Source of the DNA: JAUVKA01 sp964465145
Lineage (GTDB): Bacteria > Bacteroidota > Bacteroidia > Bacteroidales > UBA12481
Length of the DNA stretch: 15,020 bases
NCBI GenBank assembly: GCA_964465145.1
Contig: CAYXJR010000094.1
Span: 1 to 15,020 of the forward strand
Reading direction: 5' to 3'
Positions 13,576 through 15,020 of the stretch are shown here, one piece after another (position 1 is the stretch's first letter; each line of letters starts with the position of its first letter). The notes beneath the pieces were generated by a model, which saw only the letters and a program-made list of their open reading frames with translations, did no database searches and was not told the origin of the DNA. A program made the position numbers and the translations under genes.

Positions 13576-14175
13576 ATGTTATCAGTTGAAAAACAAATAA
13601 ATAAGGCGATATCAAATCACAAGCGTGGAAAATTATTTTTCCCGTCAGATTTTTCCAAGTTTGGCTCTTCTACAGCTATTAGACAAGCATTAAAACGACT
13701 AGAAGATAAGGGTCTGTTGGTAAGAGTAGCTCAGGGTATTTATTTGTATCCCAAAACACATAAATTTCTAGGCGTACTTCGTCCTTCTATTGATGAAATT
13801 GCTATTGCTATTTCTAAAAGAGATAAAGCTCGGATAATTCCAACGGGTGTCCAGGCTCTTAACAAGCTTGGATTATCAACACAAGTGCCAATGAAAGTTG
13901 TTTACCTTACAGATGGAACGCCCAGGATAATAACAATCAATAATGGAAGTATCAAGTTTAAAATAGCTTCACCAAGGACACTTGCTGTAAAAAGCGAAGC
14001 TAATGCGTTAATAATTCAGGCACTCAGGGAAATAGGGAAAGAAAATATTGATTCGAATATTATTAAAAGAATCCATGAGGTTTTGGAAACAGTTGACTTG
14101 AATTTAATTAAGCATGATGCGAAATTGGCACCTGTTTGGATAGGTGAAATAATGAAAGCTACTCTCAAAAGTTAA
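13576..14175 (+). CDS. DUF6088 / AbiEi-type antitoxin (second copy)
   Basis: 199 residues from ATG 13576. Residues 1-62 are a winged helix (VEKQINKAISNHKRGKLFF, then STAIRQALKRLEDKGLLVRV and GIYLYPK), followed by the family motif GVQALNKLGLSTQVPMKVVY (about 95-114) and a helical C-terminus. It is expected to bind the palindrome at 13527-13555 and to counter the AbiEii nucleotidyltransferase encoded 3 bp downstream. It is about 40 residues shorter than the copy at 9258 and clearly diverged from it, so the two are separate lineages of one family, not a recent duplication. A short alternative frame from ATG 13559 stops after 13 codons and is not used. Confidence 0.88.
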   Translation: MLSVEKQINKAISNHKRGKLFFPSDFSKFGSSTAIRQALKRLEDKGLLVRVAQGIYLYPKTHKFLGVLRPSIDEIAIAISKRDKARIIPTGVQALNKLGLSTQVPMKVVYLTDGTPRIITINNGSIKFKIASPRTLAVKSEANALIIQALREIGKENIDSNIIKRIHEVLETVDLNLIKHDAKLAPVWIGEIMKATLKS

Positions 14176-14178
14176 AAT

Positions 14179-14934
14179 ATGAAGGAATGGTTTAATATGT
14201 CCAGGGAGGACAGGGGATTAATATTTATTCAAGTAGGTGTTAAGAAAAATTTACCTCCTGCGGCAATAGAAAAGGATTGGTGGGTTATGCTTGCTTTACG
14301 AACCATTTTTAGCTCGAAATACCAGGAAAGTCTTGTGTTTAAAGGAGGTACTTCCCTAAGTAAAGCATGGGGTTTAATAGAAAGATTCTCTGAAGATATT
14401 GATCTTGCCATGGATCGATCATTTTTTGGTTTTGAAGGAGATCTGGGACGGAAGCAAGTCACTAGGCTAAGAAAGGCATCCTGCAAATTCGTAGATAAAG
14501 AGTTTAAGCAATATTTGAATAAAGTATTGATCGAAAATGGAGTAAAGGAATTCAAAATCATTACTGTGGATTTTGAAAGATCTGATACTGATCCACTGAC
14601 GATTGAGTTGAAGTATGAGTCTCTTACAGAAAAACTAGATTACCTTAAACCTAGTATTCTAATAGAAATTAGCGCAAGGGCCTTAAGGGAACCATTAGAA
14701 AACAGAGATATAGTTTCCTTTATTGGAGAAGAGTATATTGATCAGAAATTTGCTGATAAGCCGATTGCAATTCCAACAGTTCTTCCATCTAGGACACTCC
14801 TTGAAAAAGTCTTTTTGTTGCATGAAGAGTTTCAGAAGCCTAAAGGGCGGAAAATTAACAGTGAGAGAATGACCAGACATCTATATGACATTTCCAGGAT
14901 AATGGATACTGAATTCCTAGCCCGAGTTTCCTAG
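14179..14934 (+). CDS. AbiEii/AbiGii nucleotidyltransferase toxin, C-terminally truncated
   Basis: 251 residues, ATG 14179, 3 bp after the antitoxin stop (a translation-coupled pair). Motifs: IEKDWWV (30-36), FKGGTSLSK (54-62) and SEDIDLAM (71-78), together the GG-T/S ... D-x-D nucleotidyltransferase signature; then RTLLEK (205-210) and RHLYDI (233-238). Proteins of this family transfer nucleotides to RNA or other targets and arrest growth. At MDTEF the sequence leaves the family pattern and stops after five more residues. The remnant at 9985-10502 shows about 85 further residues after the matching HIYDIHQML region. No continuation is seen in any frame of 14935-15020. The active site is therefore present but the C-terminal region is lost, and activity is uncertain. 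Confidence 0.85.
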   Translation: MKEWFNMSREDRGLIFIQVGVKKNLPPAAIEKDWWVMLALRTIFSSKYQESLVFKGGTSLSKAWGLIERFSEDIDLAMDRSFFGFEGDLGRKQVTRLRKASCKFVDKEFKQYLNKVLIENGVKEFKIITVDFERSDTDPLTIELKYESLTEKLDYLKPSILIEISARALREPLENRDIVSFIGEEYIDQKFADKPIAIPTVLPSRTLLEKVFLLHEEFQKPKGRKINSERMTRHLYDISRIMDTEFLARVS

Positions 14935-15020
14935 TTAAGATTTCTTCTTGACTTTAACTATAAGACAATAAGCTGTTTCTGTGTTTCAAAACCTGCCCCC
15001 TAAATTAATGTTGATAACAT

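Overview
The window looks like Bacteroidota DNA: AT-rich, with TAnnTTTG-type -7 promoter elements, a secreted protein carrying a type IX secretion (T9SS) sorting tail, two HYC_CC_PP family proteins, and a tyrosine recombinase of the Bacteroidota 'YxARH' type. I cannot name the genus. Most of the window reads as part of an integrative element next to a tRNA-Val remnant, with a second accessory patch on its right.

Left part (about 300-3920, all minus strand): a T9SS-exported protein with two internal repeats and Met-rich clusters lies between two small Cys/His-rich HYC_CC_PP proteins, which suggests metal (perhaps copper) handling at the envelope. An AraC-family C-terminal fragment lies upstream of the first one. 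An unrecognised 191-aa protein follows.

Replication module (about 4330-7690, minus strand): a compact operon reading ribbon-helix-helix protein, excisionase-like HTH protein, SF3-type primase-helicase, a previously hidden 35-aa membrane peptide, Toprim primase, and a protein resembling a small terminase or HTH adaptor. With the integrase this recalls phage satellites (PICI-like) or mobilizable islands. No capsid, relaxase or large terminase is visible.

Accessory module (about 7760-10510, plus strand): an IS3-like orfA/orfB pair keeps a textbook -1 frameshift cassette, yet its integrase core has lost two of the three DDE residues. It is followed by a DUF6088/AbiEi-type antitoxin with a strong promoter and a 15-bp palindrome. 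Its AbiEii toxin partner is broken: only the first 29 residues and the C-terminal region survive.

Right end (about 10640-12510): a tyrosine integrase (minus strand) in which the first catalytic arginine is replaced by tryptophan, small direct repeats, then the 3' part of a tRNA-Val gene with its terminator. Part of that tRNA end, the terminator and downstream sequence recur 182 bp further on. The terminator to the right of the tRNA fragment implies that the element lies to its left and that the intact tRNA lies beyond the window.

Beyond the att site (about 12710-14934, plus strand): the C-terminus of the DDE-less transposase-like protein recurs as a fragment, followed by a second DUF6088 antitoxin and an AbiEii toxin that keeps its nucleotidyltransferase core but lacks the C-terminal region. 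The order [dead transposase C-terminus]-[DUF6088]-[AbiEii] therefore occurs twice in 6 kb, with different toxin lesions in each copy. This repeated module is the most unusual feature of the window.
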